From an uncultured Sulfitobacter sp. (GTDB lineage Bacteria > Pseudomonadota > Alphaproteobacteria > Rhodobacterales > Rhodobacteraceae): DNA of 64,000 nt. Position 1 is the stretch's first letter. Every line of letters begins with the position of its first letter. Positions 1-9,354 of this stretch are shown here, piece after piece. A program made the position numbers and the translations under genes. The notes beneath the pieces were generated by a model. It was not told the DNA's origin. It did not search any database and saw only the letters and a program-made list of their open reading frames with translations. The stretch lies in contig CANMXJ010000007.1 of NCBI GenBank assembly GCA_947501805.1, positions 140,638 to 204,637 on the forward strand, in the 5' to 3' direction.

Positions 1-1130
1 CCATAATACCCTGCCATCATGGTCGGCCCACGACCGCAGATTTCACCCACCTGCCCTTCTGGCACCTCGTTTCCCTCCGGATCAATCAGACGGATATCAT
101 TGCCGGGGGCAAGTTTGCCAACAGTGTGTAACTTGGTCGGGTTCTCATCCGCGACCAACACGGTGACACCACCCCCTTCGGTCAATCCATAATACTCGAT
201 CAATTTGCCGGGGAAGCGGGCCAGGACGTCCGCTTTGACGTCCGCCCTTAACGGCGCAGAGGTGGAAAACTTGATCCGCATGGACGTCAAATCAAAGGAG
301 TCAAAGTCAGGAACATCCATGATGCGTTTGTATTGCACAGGAACCAGCATCGCGTGGGTGATCTTCTCACGTTCCACAATTTCCAGAAATCCGCGGGTGT
401 CAAATTTTGGCATCAGGTGGACGGTCGAGCCTCCGAACAACGTCGGAACAAAAGATACAATTGTTGTATTGGAATAAAGCGGCGTGGACAGCAGCGTGCG
501 TGCATTGTCGTCATAGCCGTTTGGCGAAACACGGTCCATCTGCGCCGCGCGCATCCAGTGGTTCTGCACGATCCCTTTGGGCGTTCCCGTGGTGCCGGAG
601 GAATAGATCAAGTTAAACGGATCGGCCATGGCGATGTCGATCATCGGATCGCTGACCTGCGACATCGCCATGGCCGACTCGTAACCGGTGAAATCAGGGT
701 CGTCAAAATCAAGGGCGAAGCGTTTGATCGGCAAGTCCGTCACGAAGCCAGCGAGCAGATCAAGGTACTGCGCCGCGACAAAAACCGCCTTTGCGTCGCA
801 ATCTGCCAACATCTTTTGCAACGCATCGGGCGAGGCCATTGAAGACAGCGGTGTCACACAGGCCCCAGCCCGCAGGATACCCATGAACAGCTCGGCGTAG
901 GGAATAGAGTTGGCGGACAGGATCGCGACATTATCCCCTTTTGCGATTCCGAGGCCAAGGATCAGGTTGGCCACCCGATTGATCCGTGCATCAAATGCAC
1001 CCCAACTGAGATGATCGTCACCACACACAATCGCGCGTCGATTTGGATGTGCAGCCGCATTGGCGCGGATGCGGGAGACCATGGTTTCGCTTGGAGGTGT
1101 ATCAGTAATAGGAGGGTTGATCGGGATCAT
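1..1130 (-). CDS. AMP-binding acyl-CoA synthetase / ligase (partial, C-terminus outside window)
   Basis: This is a class I adenylate-forming enzyme, probably an acyl-CoA synthetase that activates a carboxylic acid with ATP and then CoA. About 376 codons are visible from the ATG at 1130, and the gene runs off the left edge. The adenylation P-loop SSGTTGTPKG lies at about residues 178-187, and the A5 motif YYGLTEGG at about residue 312. The tail of the visible part (GRGPTMMAGYY) is also typical of the family, while the C-terminal hinge domain is missing from the window. The substrate cannot be read from the sequence. The next gene upstream is tRNA-Leu on the same strand, more than 450 bases away. 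Confidence 0.88.
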   Translation of the reverse strand, partial: MIPINPPITDTPPSETMVSRIRANAAAHPNRRAIVCGDDHLSWGAFDARINRVANLILGLGIAKGDNVAILSANSIPYAELFMGILRAGACVTPLSSMASPDALQKMLADCDAKAVFVAAQYLDLLAGFVTDLPIKRFALDFDDPDFTGYESAMAMSQVSDPMIDIAMADPFNLIYSSGTTGTPKGIVQNHWMRAAQMDRVSPNGYDDNARTLLSTPLYSNTTIVSFVPTLFGGSTVHLMPKFDTRGFLEIVEREKITHAMLVPVQYKRIMDVPDFDSFDLTSMRIKFSTSAPLRADVKADVLARFPGKLIEYYGLTEGGGVTVLVADENPTKLHTVGKLAPGNDIRLIDPEGNEVPEGQVGEICGRGPTMMAGYY

Positions 1131-1595
1131 TCTGCGCGCACCGTTTTGAGACTGGCGTCCAAGTGAAAGGCGATACTTCTGGACGCATTTTTCATATGTC
1201 ACCTATTTTGACCGAGAACCCGCAAGAGGATCGTCTGCATCAATATAAGGCCCGCCAACTGGCACAGCCTTTACCTAAAGGAACATGCACCGCACCGATT
1301 GCAAAGCCCCTTCACACAACCTCGCAAAATTGACGCAGCGTTATTAACAACCGGCCCGGCATCGCCGGTAATTTCAATACGGTAATCGCAGCTGCAAGCG
1401 TCCTGAAATTAAGCTTGTTAGGCTTGAGTTAACCAACCCGTAACTGTTCAGCAAACATTAATCCCAGCCGGTACAAGATGATCAAGGGAGGGTATGGATC
1501 TGCGAACGCTCGAATAATTCAACGATTGGCGCACGGGCAGTCCCGACTGCCTACAGCACAGAAAACCTGTATTATTAAATATTAACAGATGTTTG
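1131..1595. other. Intergenic stretch without a recognisable gene
   Basis: No convincing ORF lies between the acyl-CoA synthetase start and the 3' end of tRNA-Leu. A short dyad with 6-bp arms (ACCGGC/GCCGGT, 1350-1369) is present but has no T-run, so it is not a clear terminator. The promoter of the synthetase gene should lie in this interval. Confidence 0.5.
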
Positions 1596-1679
1596 TGGTG
1601 CGGGTGAAGGGACTCGAACCCCCACGCCATAGGCGCCAGAACCTAAATCTGGTGCGTCTACCAATTCCGCCACACCCGC
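1596..1679 (-). tRNA. tRNA-Leu (anticodon UAG)
   Basis: On the minus strand the sequence folds as a class II tRNA. The acceptor arm GCGGGTG (1679-1673) pairs with CACCCGC (1606-1600), followed by discriminator A and an encoded CCA (1598-1596). The anticodon stem CCAGA/TCTGG encloses the loop TTTAGGT, giving anticodon TAG. A long variable arm follows, as expected for Leu, and the T-loop is GTTCGAGTC. The length including CCA is 84 nt. Confidence 0.95.
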
Positions 1680-1815
1680 ACTTACCGCCAAAGCGATAGC
1701 GGGTGATTAGCAAAGTGTTGCAGGATAGGTAAGCCCAAAAAAGGGCAAGACATTAACAAGTTGTTGTCATATAGTTTGGATAACCAGAGCAGGTTAAAAA
1801 AAGAAAGAGACGCCC

Positions 1816-2337
1816 ATGAAACCGAATACGGTCGGGCGCGTAGACGACAATGATCGTCATACGGGCCAGTTTACGCCTTTTGTGAACCTTGATACAGGGT
1901 TGGTGAAAGGTGCCATGTTGCTGACACTTGATGGTGAGATGCCAGTCGAGTTTGTATCAGTCGGCGACAAACTCATCACACGCGATACAGGCATTTCCAA
2001 AGTAACCCACATACAGCGGACCACCCGTAAGGTGCATCAGATTGCCCTGTCGGCCGGATCATTGGGTCACACCCGTCCCGAACGGGATGCTGTGCTATCA
2101 GGCGATCAAATGGTTTTGATCCGCGACTGGCGCGCACGTTCCATGTTCAACTCCGAAGTTGCACTGGTCGCGGCACGCAGTCTGGTGGATGGTGAATTCA
2201 TCACGGATCTGGGCATGCAAGAAACCACCTTGTACCAGATTTTCTGTGACGGGCCGCATATCCTTTATTGTGATGGTCTTGAGCTTAGCACAGCCGATGG
2301 TGCCCGCGCACGCGGCGCGGTTCTGCACGCAGCTTAA
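1816..2337 (+). CDS. Small Hint-domain protein (Hedgehog/intein-type)
   Basis: This 173-residue protein is built almost entirely of a Hint-like fold. Near residues 32-58 it has the typical start GAMLLTLDGEMPVE followed by VGDKLITRDTG, as in the stand-alone Hint proteins common in Rhodobacteraceae. The residue before the usual splice or cleavage position is not a clear Cys; Gly-Ala stands where autoprocessing inteins have Cys, so self-cleavage is doubtful. The family's role is unknown, and many members are fused to calcium-binding repeats, which are absent here. The stop codon overlaps the convergent nnr stop by 4 bases. Confidence 0.75.
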   Translation: MKPNTVGRVDDNDRHTGQFTPFVNLDTGLVKGAMLLTLDGEMPVEFVSVGDKLITRDTGISKVTHIQRTTRKVHQIALSAGSLGHTRPERDAVLSGDQMVLIRDWRARSMFNSEVALVAARSLVDGEFITDLGMQETTLYQIFCDGPHILYCDGLELSTADGARARGAVLHAA

Positions 2338-3992
2338 GCGCCCAGATCACGTAACACTCTCGGAAGTTGCTCCGGCAGGTCTTCGGCTATCAGGCCGGGA
2401 CCAAAACTGCGGGCGGCTTCGACGTGAAGATAGGCCGCGATCTCGGCCATGACAAACAGATCACTGCTGACGTGGGGTGCGGCAAGCCCGGCGATGAGCC
2501 CCGCTAACACGTCCCCTGCCCCGGCAGTCGCAAGCCAAGGCACCTCGCGCCCATAGACCGTTGCATGCACAGACGCGCCGCCGTCAGGTTGGGCGATCAC
2601 CGTATCCGGCCCTTTCAACAAGATGATACAGCCCGCACGTGCCGCCGCCTGTCGCACGGCATCGACTTTGGAAAGTTTGGTGCGTGAAGGGCCACTCAGG
2701 TCCGGAAATAGACGTTGAAACTCGCCTTCATGCGGTGTCAGGATCGTGCGGGCATGGGTGTGTTTGAACAGCGCGTCTGGATCATCCGCGAAGCTGGTCA
2801 GAGCGTCCGCATCCAGCACAACAACTGGACCGCGCCCTGCCGCTCCTTCGGTGCGGCGATTTAGCACTTCTATAACGCGCTGCCGGCAACGCGCCCCAAC
2901 TCCCATCCCCGGCCCCAGAACAAATCCGTTGGCGCGATTGTCTACGACTTCCTCCATGGCCTGATCTTTAGCCAGTGATTTCAGCATGATTGCGTTCAAT
3001 TGGGAGGCGTTTTCGATTAAAGCTGACGGTGGGCACAGCACCGTCACCAGCCCAGCACCGGAACGCAAAGCGGCGCGCGCCGCCATGCGTGCAGCACCGC
3101 CTTTGCCGACACCGCCGGAAAGTACAATAACATGGCCATAGTCGTATTTGTGACCGGATAAGGCCGACTTTTTTACAAAGGACATTGGCCAAATCCGCTG
3201 TGGCAAAACCCGCCCCATATGCATCGGCTCAACCAATCGAACCCTTTCGACATCCGGCGGCATGCCGACCATAGCCGCTTCATCGCCCACAGCACCGATG
3301 CCAATATCAACCACCTTCAGGGTGCCGCACAGGGTTGGACCCACTCCAAGGTAGTGACCCAATTTCGGGCTGTGGAAGGTCACCGTCAGGTCAGCCGTGT
3401 TCATGATTTTGGGCCAAGGGTTGCCCGATTTCAGCACAGCCTCCATGTCTGTCGGTATCATGCCAATGTCCAGATCAAGCCCCGAAGGGCAATCCACGGC
3501 GACACGTTTAATCTCGTGCGCGCGCCGCCAAACTTTCATCCCAGCGCGGTCCAATCCCAGTGCCATTTCATCCGGCAAGGGGCGCGTTAAGCCGATCCCG
3601 AAGACCGCGTCGACAATCACGTCAGGGCGTTCGCCCGCAAAAATCGCTTCCGCCGTCAGCGGCAACACCTTGCCCCTCGCGGACCACTTGCCATGCATGA
3701 TCCTTGCATCCGCCGAGCGATTAGGGGTGTCGCCCGCAAAATGAACGCGCACGTTCCATCCCTTATCCGCCAACAGCCGCGCTATGACAAAACCGTCACC
3801 GCCGTTGTTGCCCGGACCGCAAAGCACCATGGCAGACGGCGTATCTTGCGCCAACGCAGGCCATTCATCGAGAATTGCATCAACAACGCCCTGCCCCGCA
3901 CGTTCCATCAACTGCAAACCGGTGACAGCGCCACTGTCCATTGTGGCCTTTTCTATGGCTTGCATCTGTGCGCAGGTTAGCAATTCAGTCAT
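2334..3992 (-). CDS. nnr: Bifunctional NAD(P)H-hydrate epimerase / ADP-dependent NAD(P)H-hydrate dehydratase
   Basis: Nnr repairs damaged nicotinamide cofactors. The N-terminal YjeF domain epimerises NAD(P)HX, and the C-terminal ribokinase-like domain dehydrates it with ADP. At 552 residues it has the length of the fused bacterial enzyme. The epimerase motif GNNGGDGF is at residues 61-68. The kinase-fold motif ATAGAGDVLAG is near residue 490. The gene sits upstream of, and divergent from, glnB-glnA; about 177 bases between the starts hold both promoters. Nnr beside glnB is, as I recall, common in this family. Confidence 0.95.
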   Translation of the reverse strand: MTELLTCAQMQAIEKATMDSGAVTGLQLMERAGQGVVDAILDEWPALAQDTPSAMVLCGPGNNGGDGFVIARLLADKGWNVRVHFAGDTPNRSADARIMHGKWSARGKVLPLTAEAIFAGERPDVIVDAVFGIGLTRPLPDEMALGLDRAGMKVWRRAHEIKRVAVDCPSGLDLDIGMIPTDMEAVLKSGNPWPKIMNTADLTVTFHSPKLGHYLGVGPTLCGTLKVVDIGIGAVGDEAAMVGMPPDVERVRLVEPMHMGRVLPQRIWPMSFVKKSALSGHKYDYGHVIVLSGGVGKGGAARMAARAALRSGAGLVTVLCPPSALIENASQLNAIMLKSLAKDQAMEEVVDNRANGFVLGPGMGVGARCRQRVIEVLNRRTEGAAGRGPVVVLDADALTSFADDPDALFKHTHARTILTPHEGEFQRLFPDLSGPSRTKLSKVDAVRQAAARAGCIILLKGPDTVIAQPDGGASVHATVYGREVPWLATAGAGDVLAGLIAGLAAPHVSSDLFVMAEIAAYLHVEAARSFGPGLIAEDLPEQLPRVLRDLGA

Positions 3993-4121
3993 TTAGGTTT
4001 TTCCCGCAGTTTTCAAAATGCCCAAAAATTAGACGTCCTGTCGCAAAAATAGGCAGCGCCTCATGTTTCGGCATCTTCCGGATTGCCAGCTTATCAACCT
4101 TTATGGATTCTCCGACCCTGA

Positions 4122-4508
<387 letters not shown>

Positions 4509-4549
4509 CCGTAATTCCCCCATTTTCCAAAAAAGAAGGAACCTCCCTG

Positions 4550-5956
4550 ATGAGCGTCCAGGATTTTCTGCAACGTATCAAAGACGAAGACATCGAATAT
4601 GTCGACATCCGTTTCACCGACCCGCGCGGCAAGCTCCAGCATATCACAATGGTCAACGATCTTGTGGACGAGGATTTTCTTGAGGAAGGTCTGATGTTTG
4701 ACGGCTCCTCCATCGCGGGTTGGAAAAGCATCGAAGCCTCCGACATGAAACTGATGCCCGATGTGGCAAGCGCCTATGTCGATCCGTTTTATGCCGAGAA
4801 GACCATCTGTCTGCACTGCTCGATCGTTGAGCCGGACACAAACGAGCCATATGAGCGTGACCCGCGCGGCACAGCACAAAAGGCCGAAGCGTACCTGAAG
4901 GCGTCCGGCATTGGCGATGTGTCCTACTTTGGACCAGAAGCGGAATTCTTCCTGTTTGATGATGTGCGGTTCTCCAACTCCATCAACAAAGTGTCGTATG
5001 AAGTGGATGCGTCCGACGCGTCATGGAATACAGATACAGAGTACGAGATGGGAAACATGGGTCACCGTCCGGGCCTCAAGGGTGGCTATTTCCCGGTAAA
5101 CCCGATTGACGAAGCGCAGGACCTGCGTTCCGAAATGCTCAGCACGATGAAGCGTTTGGGCATGAAGGTGGACAAGCACCACCACGAGGTTGCCTCCTGT
5201 CAGCACGAGCTTGGCCTGATCTTCAGTTCCTTGACCGAACAGGCGGACGAGCTGCAAAAGTTCAAATACATCATCCACAATGTCGCGCATGCCTATGGCA
5301 AATCCGCAACTTTCATGCCCAAGCCGATTTACGGCGACAACGGGTCCGGCATGCATGTGAACATGTCGATCTGGAAAGACGGCAAGCCGTTGTTCGCGGG
5401 TGACAAATATGCGGATCTGTCACAGGAAGCCCTGTGGTTCATTGGCGGCGTTTTGTCCCATGCCAAAGCGCTCAACGCGTTCACGAACCCCGCGACCAAC
5501 AGCTACAAGCGTTTGATCCCCGGCTTTGAAGCACCTGTTCTGCGTGCCTATTCCGCGCGCAACCGCTCCGGCTGTGTACGTATTCCGTGGACAGAAAGCC
5601 CTAAAGCCAAGCGCGTTGAGGCCCGCTTCCCTGATCCGGCCGCGAACCCCTACCTGTGTTTCGCAGCACTTCTTATGGCCGGTCTTGACGGCATCAAGAA
5701 CAAGATTGATCCGGGCGAGGCAATGGACAAGAACCTGTATGATTTACCTGCAGAAGAGCTGGCGGGCATTCCGACGGTTTGTGGTTCCTTGCGCGAAGCA
5801 TTGGAGCAGTTGCAGGCCGACATGGACTTCCTGTTGGAAGGCGATGTGTTCACCCGTGACCAGATCAACGGATATATCGAGTTGAAGATGGAAGAAGTGC
5901 ATCAATATGAGCACACGCCGCATCCTGTCGAATTCGGCATGTATTACAGCTGCTGA
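4550..5956 (+). CDS. glnA: Glutamine synthetase type I
   Basis: GlnA makes glutamine from glutamate, ammonia and ATP in the cytoplasm. The 468-residue length fits bacterial GSI-beta. The N-terminal beta-grasp signature (FTDPRGKLQH), the catalytic core (FGPEAEFFLFD) and the ATP-binding KPIYGDNGSGMHVN are present. The adenylylation Tyr397 lies in DKNLYDLP, so GlnE-type control of activity is expected. The ribosome site AAGAAGGA precedes the ATG. It is co-transcribed with glnB and closed by a strong terminator 22 bases after the stop. Confidence 0.98.
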   Translation: MSVQDFLQRIKDEDIEYVDIRFTDPRGKLQHITMVNDLVDEDFLEEGLMFDGSSIAGWKSIEASDMKLMPDVASAYVDPFYAEKTICLHCSIVEPDTNEPYERDPRGTAQKAEAYLKASGIGDVSYFGPEAEFFLFDDVRFSNSINKVSYEVDASDASWNTDTEYEMGNMGHRPGLKGGYFPVNPIDEAQDLRSEMLSTMKRLGMKVDKHHHEVASCQHELGLIFSSLTEQADELQKFKYIIHNVAHAYGKSATFMPKPIYGDNGSGMHVNMSIWKDGKPLFAGDKYADLSQEALWFIGGVLSHAKALNAFTNPATNSYKRLIPGFEAPVLRAYSARNRSGCVRIPWTESPKAKRVEARFPDPAANPYLCFAALLMAGLDGIKNKIDPGEAMDKNLYDLPAEELAGIPTVCGSLREALEQLQADMDFLLEGDVFTRDQINGYIELKMEEVHQYEHTPHPVEFGMYYSC

Positions 5957-5978
5957 TCACAGAGTTTAGTCATCAACG

Positions 5979-6005
5979 GGGCGTCCCAATCGGGGCGCCC
6001 TTTTT
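5979..6005 (+). terminator. Rho-independent terminator of glnBA
   Basis: A 9-bp GC-rich stem (GGGCGTCCC, 5979-5987, with GGGGCGCCC, 5992-6000, one G-U pair) closes a 4-nt AATC loop and is followed directly by five T. Confidence 0.93.
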
Positions 6006-6105
6006 CGTAAGCGTCGCGAACATTCCCAAAACCCGCCCGTTCCATGCCCCAATTTGGCCCCGAATCCCGACCATATGCAGTATCGGGGAAACAAGGGACA
6101 CTGTC

Positions 6106-6333
6106 ATGGCTGTATCACAGACATCATTCGAGCAACGCCTCGCGCGGATCAATAAAGGTCAGACGGTTGATGCGGCCGCCAAGGTCGGACGTGGCAATGT
6201 CAAACGCTCCCTGAAGGCACGGTGCCTCACGTTTCCGTTCATGCTGGGTGTCGGCATCCTAACCGGTGGCAGCGCCTATGCCTGGGTTGCTACAAAGCCC
6301 GAAGTACAGTGGGTTCTTGCACTGGCGGGCTAA
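6106..6333 (+). CDS. Small single-pass membrane protein, unknown function
   Basis: This 75-residue protein has a basic, soluble N-terminus (residues 1-43) and one hydrophobic segment (about residues 44-62, FMLGVGILTGGSAYAWVA). It ends shortly after that segment. GGGACACTGTC precedes the ATG, a poor ribosome site. I do not recognise a named family, although codon use and the clean segment suggest a real gene. It stands alone between the glnA terminator and the transglycosylase. Confidence 0.6.
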   Translation: MAVSQTSFEQRLARINKGQTVDAAAKVGRGNVKRSLKARCLTFPFMLGVGILTGGSAYAWVATKPEVQWVLALAG

Positions 6334-6435
6334 CGCCGATCCAGCGTCTGTGGCAAATCACCAATCCTGTTCCCCGTTGAACACCGCGCAAACCTGAGTA
6401 AGCTGTCGTGAAGCAGTTTCAACAAAGGTATTCCT

Positions 6436-7239
6436 ATGCGCAACATCCGACCTCTCCTTATGACCCTTGCGGCTACCGCCGCCCTCGCCGCCCCCGCAAT
6501 GGCGGCACAATGCGGTAACAACGCAGGCGGTTTTAATGCATGGAAAGCTGCTTTTGCATCTGAAGCCAAAGCCGCAGGCGTGGGACAGCGCGGCTTGGGT
6601 GCCCTTGCAACCGCGCAATATGCCACTGGAACGATCAAGGCAGATCGCAATCAGAAATCCTTCAAATATTCGCTACCTAAATTCATGCAGGTGCGCGGCG
6701 CAGATACGATTGTGGCACAAGGCCGCAAACGCAAAGCGCGGGATGCCGGATTCTACCAATCTTTGGAACAAAGGTACGGCGTACCGGCAGGTGTAATCCT
6801 TGCCATTCATGGCATGGAGACCGGTTTTGGCGGGTTTATGGGCAAAAGTGCCGTTGTATCCGCGATTACAACTTTGGCTTATGATTGCCGCCGCTCGGCG
6901 TTTTTCGTACCCCACGCCATTGGCGCGCTGAAACTGGTGGATCAGGGCGCGATTACTTCCGCGACCAAAGGGGCCAAACACGGCGAGTTGGGCCATACGC
7001 AATTCCTGCCGGGCAATGCGTTGAAATACGGTGTTGATGCCAATGGGGACGGCCGTGTGGATTTCTACAATCAGACAGATGCGCTTGCCTCGACTGCAAA
7101 CTTCCTGCGCAAAAAGGGCTGGAAGCCCGGCCAAGGTTATCAGGAAGGCCAGCCGAATTTCAAAGTGATTAAACAATGGAACGCCGCAACTGTCTATCAG
7201 CAGGCCATCGCAATCATGGCGGCCCGTATCGACGGCTAA
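6436..7239 (+). CDS. Lytic murein transglycosylase (MltB/SLT2-like), secreted
   Basis: This 267-residue exported enzyme should cleave the MurNAc-GlcNAc bond of peptidoglycan. A signal peptide ends in ALAAPAMAA (residues 14-22). The catalytic-domain core IHGMETGFGGFMG is near residue 125 and contains the expected catalytic Glu of the ET-G motif. The later element HTQFLPGNALKYGVDANGDG followed by FYNQTDALAS is typical of MltB-type domains. It is shorter than E. coli MltB and lacks a peptidoglycan-binding domain or lipobox, which suggests a soluble periplasmic form. Confidence 0.85.
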   Translation: MRNIRPLLMTLAATAALAAPAMAAQCGNNAGGFNAWKAAFASEAKAAGVGQRGLGALATAQYATGTIKADRNQKSFKYSLPKFMQVRGADTIVAQGRKRKARDAGFYQSLEQRYGVPAGVILAIHGMETGFGGFMGKSAVVSAITTLAYDCRRSAFFVPHAIGALKLVDQGAITSATKGAKHGELGHTQFLPGNALKYGVDANGDGRVDFYNQTDALASTANFLRKKGWKPGQGYQEGQPNFKVIKQWNAATVYQQAIAIMAARIDG

Positions 7240-7248
7240 AGCAAATTC

Positions 7249-7286
7249 GCAACACCCGGACCTGTCTTCGCGGGCTTGGGTGTTGC
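7249..7286 (+). terminator. Large stem-loop after the transglycosylase gene, no T-run
   Basis: The 9-bp arms GCAACACCC (7249-7257) and GGGTGTTGC (7278-7286) pair perfectly around a 20-nt loop. No T-run follows, so it may be a 3'-end stabiliser or a weak, possibly Rho-assisted terminator. Confidence 0.4.
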
Positions 7287-7439
7287 ACAGGCACGAACAC
7301 CTTCCTATATGCGTGTCAAGGGTCAGGCCCCTGCCGTCCGCATTCCGGTGAAGTCCTGTATGAATAAACAGACTCTCGATCTCGCTGATTGATTGGCAAC
7401 GCGGACCCCATTCTTCATGTGCGAGCAGGAGTGTTTGAC

Positions 7440-7871
7440 ATGACCAATACCCAAATCCCGACCCGCGATGCGCTGAAGGCGCAAGCAAAACGACTGCGCA
7501 GTGATCTGGCCGAACGGGGTCAAGCCCTGAGCCATGCGCAAGCCTTGGAAGCCATTGCCCATCAATGGGGCGCGCGAGACTGGAACACGTTGTCCGCCAG
7601 TGCGGCAGATGTGCATCCCGGCTGGGCCCCCGGTCAAAGGCTTTCGGGGCGCTATCTTGGACATGCGTTTCAGGGCGAGGTCAAGGCGGCACGCCAGCAA
7701 GCCAATGGTTACTGGGCACTTACGCTGCGGTTTGATACGGCCATTGATGTCGTCGCATCGCAGCATTTCAGTTCGTTCCGCCGTCAGGTAAGCGCAACGG
7801 TGAATGCCAAAGGCGTATCGCCGCAAAAAACCTCTGACGGCCAGCCCCATATGGTGCTGGACATCACATAG
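7440..7871 (+). CDS. Glyoxalase-superfamily-like small protein, unknown substrate
   Basis: This is a 143-residue cytoplasmic protein. The N-terminal helical region (DALKAQAKRLRSDLAERG then SHAQALEAIAHQWGARDWNTL) is a recurring module in proteins annotated as glyoxalase superfamily in Rhodobacteraceae. The C-terminal part (from about residue 62) is a small beta domain with no metal ligands that I can assign. The chosen ATG at 7440 has GCAGGAG eight bases upstream; a longer reading from 7389 has no ribosome site. It precedes dddP on the same strand, but a stem-loop and 142 bases separate them. Confidence 0.55.
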   Translation: MTNTQIPTRDALKAQAKRLRSDLAERGQALSHAQALEAIAHQWGARDWNTLSASAADVHPGWAPGQRLSGRYLGHAFQGEVKAARQQANGYWALTLRFDTAIDVVASQHFSSFRRQVSATVNAKGVSPQKTSDGQPHMVLDIT

Positions 7872-7878
7872 ACAAACA

Positions 7879-7905
7879 GGGGGCTGGCGCGCGGCGGCAG
7901 CCCCC
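7879..7905 (+). terminator. GC-rich hairpin between the small gene and dddP
   Basis: A perfect 8-bp stem, GGGGGCTG (7879-7886) with CAGCCCCC (7898-7905), starts 8 bases after the stop codon at 7871. No T-run follows (AACCTT), so termination would be partial or Rho-linked. Confidence 0.5.
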
Positions 7906-8013
7906 AACCTTGGGCGATCCTTCAAAAACGACACCACTAAAGGTCGGTCCCAACCAATCAGAGCGCGGAAATTCCGGCAAGCTGGGCCTTATCCACCCGC
8001 AGGAGGCCCGAGC

Positions 8014-9354
8014 ATGAACCAGCATTACCGTGATACCCGCAAGATTGATCCTGACAAGGGAACCTACCTGCCTGATGGCTCGCCCAATGATGCGGATCGC
8101 GTGGAGATCGGTCCGACGCTGCTGGCCTTTCGCGAGTGGGAAGCGGCGGGACTGACATTGCCCAACCTTGCCAACATGCGCCGTTTCCGCTGGGAGCGTT
8201 TGACACGTCATATCGTGGGTCGCGGGCTTGGCGGTTTGTTGATGTTTGATCCGATGAACATCCGTTACGCCACCGACAGCACCAATATGCAGCTTTGGAA
8301 TACGCATAATCCGTTCCGCGCCGTGCTGGTTTGCGCGGATGGATATATGGTCATCTGGGACTACAAGAACTCTCCTTTCCTGAGTAAATTCAACCCGCTG
8401 GTGCGCGAACAACGTGCAGGTGCCGACCTGTTCTATTTTGATCGCGGCGACAAGGTTGATGTCGCGGCGGACGTGTTCAGTAACGAAGTGCGGCTGCTGA
8501 TCGAGGAACACAGCGGCGGCAACAAACGCCTTGCCGTGGACAAGGTCATGTTGCCCGGCTTGCGCGCGCTTGAGGCGCAGGGGTTCGAAGTTATCGACGG
8601 TGAAGAAGTCACCGAAAAAAGCCGCTCCGTGAAAGGCCCGGACGAGATCCTCGCGATGCGTTGTGCATCACATGCCTGCGAAACCTCCGTGCGCGCTATG
8701 GAGGATTTCGCCCGTTCCAATGTCCCGCTTGGTCAAACGTCCGAGGATGACATCTGGGCAATCCTGCACGCCGAAAACGTGCGGCGCGGTGGTGAATGGA
8801 TCGAAACGCGGCTGCTGACCTCTGGGCCGCGCACAAATCCATGGTTTCAGGAATGTGGCCCGCGTATCGTCCAGAACAACGAGATTATTGCGTTTGATAC
8901 CGATCTGGTCGGCAGTTATGGCATCTGCGTCGACATTTCGCGTACGTGGTGGGTTGGTGATGAGAAACCACGCCCCGACATGATCTATGCCATGCAGCAC
9001 GCGCATGAACATATCCAAACCAACAAGCAGATGCTCAAGGCGGGTGTGATGATTCCCGAACTGTCCGCGAACACACATGTACTGGATGCCGAGTTTCAGG
9101 CAGGCAAGTACGGCTGCCTTATGCATGGTGTTGGGTTATGTGATGAATGGCCCTTGGTCGCCTACCCTGATCAGGCGGTTGCAGGAGCGTATGACTACCC
9201 GCTGGAAGCGGGAATGGTGCTGTGTGTTGAGGCTTTAGTGCAGCCCGAAGGTGGTGATTTTGCGATCAAACTGGAAGATCAGGTATTCATCACTGAAGAC
9301 GGTTTCGAGGATTTGACAAGCTACCGTTTTGACGAGGTACTGATGGGCGCGTGA
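8014..9354 (+). CDS. dddP: Dimethylsulfoniopropionate (DMSP) lyase DddP
   Basis: DddP cleaves DMSP to dimethyl sulfide and acrylate. It is a homodimeric M24-peptidase-fold enzyme turned lyase with two iron ions. The start MNQHYRDTRKIDP at 8014 (AGGAGG at 8001-8006) gives 446 residues, the normal length. In this numbering the known iron ligands all fall exactly where described for the Roseobacter enzyme: Asp295, Asp297, Asp307, His371, Glu406 and Glu421. The proposed catalytic Asp377 is also present in GLCDEWP. The M24 aminopeptidase reaction is therefore not expected. No acrylate-use or DMSP-transport gene lies next to it, so the gene is solitary here. This call is among the firmest of the window. 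Confidence 0.96.
   Translation: MNQHYRDTRKIDPDKGTYLPDGSPNDADRVEIGPTLLAFREWEAAGLTLPNLANMRRFRWERLTRHIVGRGLGGLLMFDPMNIRYATDSTNMQLWNTHNPFRAVLVCADGYMVIWDYKNSPFLSKFNPLVREQRAGADLFYFDRGDKVDVAADVFSNEVRLLIEEHSGGNKRLAVDKVMLPGLRALEAQGFEVIDGEEVTEKSRSVKGPDEILAMRCASHACETSVRAMEDFARSNVPLGQTSEDDIWAILHAENVRRGGEWIETRLLTSGPRTNPWFQECGPRIVQNNEIIAFDTDLVGSYGICVDISRTWWVGDEKPRPDMIYAMQHAHEHIQTNKQMLKAGVMIPELSANTHVLDAEFQAGKYGCLMHGVGLCDEWPLVAYPDQAVAGAYDYPLEAGMVLCVEALVQPEGGDFAIKLEDQVFITEDGFEDLTSYRFDEVLMGA

Noticed and set aside
1448..1630. Short minus-strand ORF overlapping tRNA-Leu
   Set aside because: It covers the 3' part of the tRNA gene and has no ribosome site or family.
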